From: Shewanella surugensis
Lineage (GTDB): Bacteria; Pseudomonadota; Gammaproteobacteria; Enterobacterales; Shewanellaceae
Direction of reading: 5' to 3'
DNA length: 45,212 bases
Assembly: GCF_023284005.1 (NCBI RefSeq)
Contig: NZ_JAKIKS010000034.1
Coordinates: 1-45,212 of the forward strand
Within the stretch, counting starts at the first letter, position 1. Every line of letters begins with the position of its first letter. The notes under the pieces are model-generated. The model saw only the letters and a program-made list of their open reading frames with translations, made no database searches and was not told the DNA's origin. Shown one piece after another: positions 45,115 to 45,212 of the stretch. Position numbers and translations under genes: made by a program.

Positions 45115-45212
45115 GGTAAACCCCCGGCTCTGCCGGGGTGACTCGCATAGGTTTCACCTATACCGCGGTATAGGTAGGCTCAAGTCTCGACCAAAAGACA
45201 GGAGAGCAACCT
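45115..45212 (+). mobile_element. Probable left end of an IS200/IS605-family element (continues past the window)
   Basis: CCCCGGC-TCT-GCCGGGG (45122-45138) starts 16 bp after the phhA stop. A perfect 20-bp palindrome ACCTATACCGCGGTATAGGT follows at 45156-45175, and ATAGGT at 45147-45152 can pair with the palindrome's left arm instead. AGGAG at 45200-45204 then points to a start codon just outside the window. A subterminal hairpin, a structured leader and a close start fit IS200/IS605 left ends. The call is by pattern and memory; no transposase is visible here. Confidence 0.5.

Overview
The window looks like a chromosomal segment of a marine gammaproteobacterium of the Shewanella/Vibrio/Photobacterium type. 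The evidence is moderate-to-low GC with AT-rich spacers, the gene content, Shewanella/Vibrio-like transposases, and a right flank of bactofilin-galE-galU-phhA, an order I associate from memory with Shewanella. I saw no rRNA, tRNA or CRISPR array.

Region 1 (1-9542) is an accessory island edged by broken insertion sequences. At the left an IS3-type element (orfA running off the window) abuts a fragment of a Tn5/IS50-like transposase. Next come a decayed sugar-phosphate isomerase and one large intact NRPS gene (A-T-C-A-T-reductase, 2054 aa). Both NRPS adenylation domains read the same valine-like specificity code, so the predicted product is a Val-Val aldehyde that would cyclise to a pyrazinone. 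To its right is a nested pile of IS remnants: an IS4 N-terminus fused in frame to an IS200/IS605 tnpA piece, interrupted by a roughly 1.1-kb IS with 13-bp inverted repeats and a dead transposase.

Region 2 (9713-18052) holds a membrane protein of unknown function, an alpha/beta hydrolase, and a sulfate-activation operon: cysD, cysN, an SLC13/TrkA-C permease, cysC and a DHH phosphoesterase. It covers likely sulfate uptake, APS and PAPS synthesis, and possibly pAp removal.

Region 3 (18348-39859) is a Wzx/Wzy-type exopolysaccharide or capsule locus. The long leftward gene series runs: response-regulator/PP2C phosphatase, anti-sigma kinase and STAS protein (a partner switch), Wza, a chain-length protein, a Wzy-like polymerase, Wzx, a GT2, a PGT-TagA-PGT multidomain glycosyltransferase, a nucleotidyltransferase-like/hexapeptide protein and a CDP-glycerol glycerophosphotransferase. 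An OafA acyltransferase diverges from it. An asnB-like amidotransferase overlaps a TagD-type glycerol-3-phosphate cytidylyltransferase. An HPt protein pairs with a LuxO/SypG-type sigma54 activator, and a Wzi-family protein follows. A good sigma54 promoter (GG-N10-GC) with a LuxO-like upstream site precedes the PGT-TagA gene, linking the local activator to the pathway. The TagA, TagB/F and TagD homologues together suggest a glycerol-phosphate (teichoic-acid-like) substituent or linkage in a Gram-negative polysaccharide. No BY-kinase/phosphatase pair is present, so control seems to rest on the partner switch and the HPt/activator pair.

Region 4 (40316-45212) is probably conserved chromosome: a membrane protein, bactofilin, galE-galU (UDP-sugar supply) and phhA behind a TyrR/PhhR-type box. 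The probable left end of an IS200/IS605-family element begins just after phhA.
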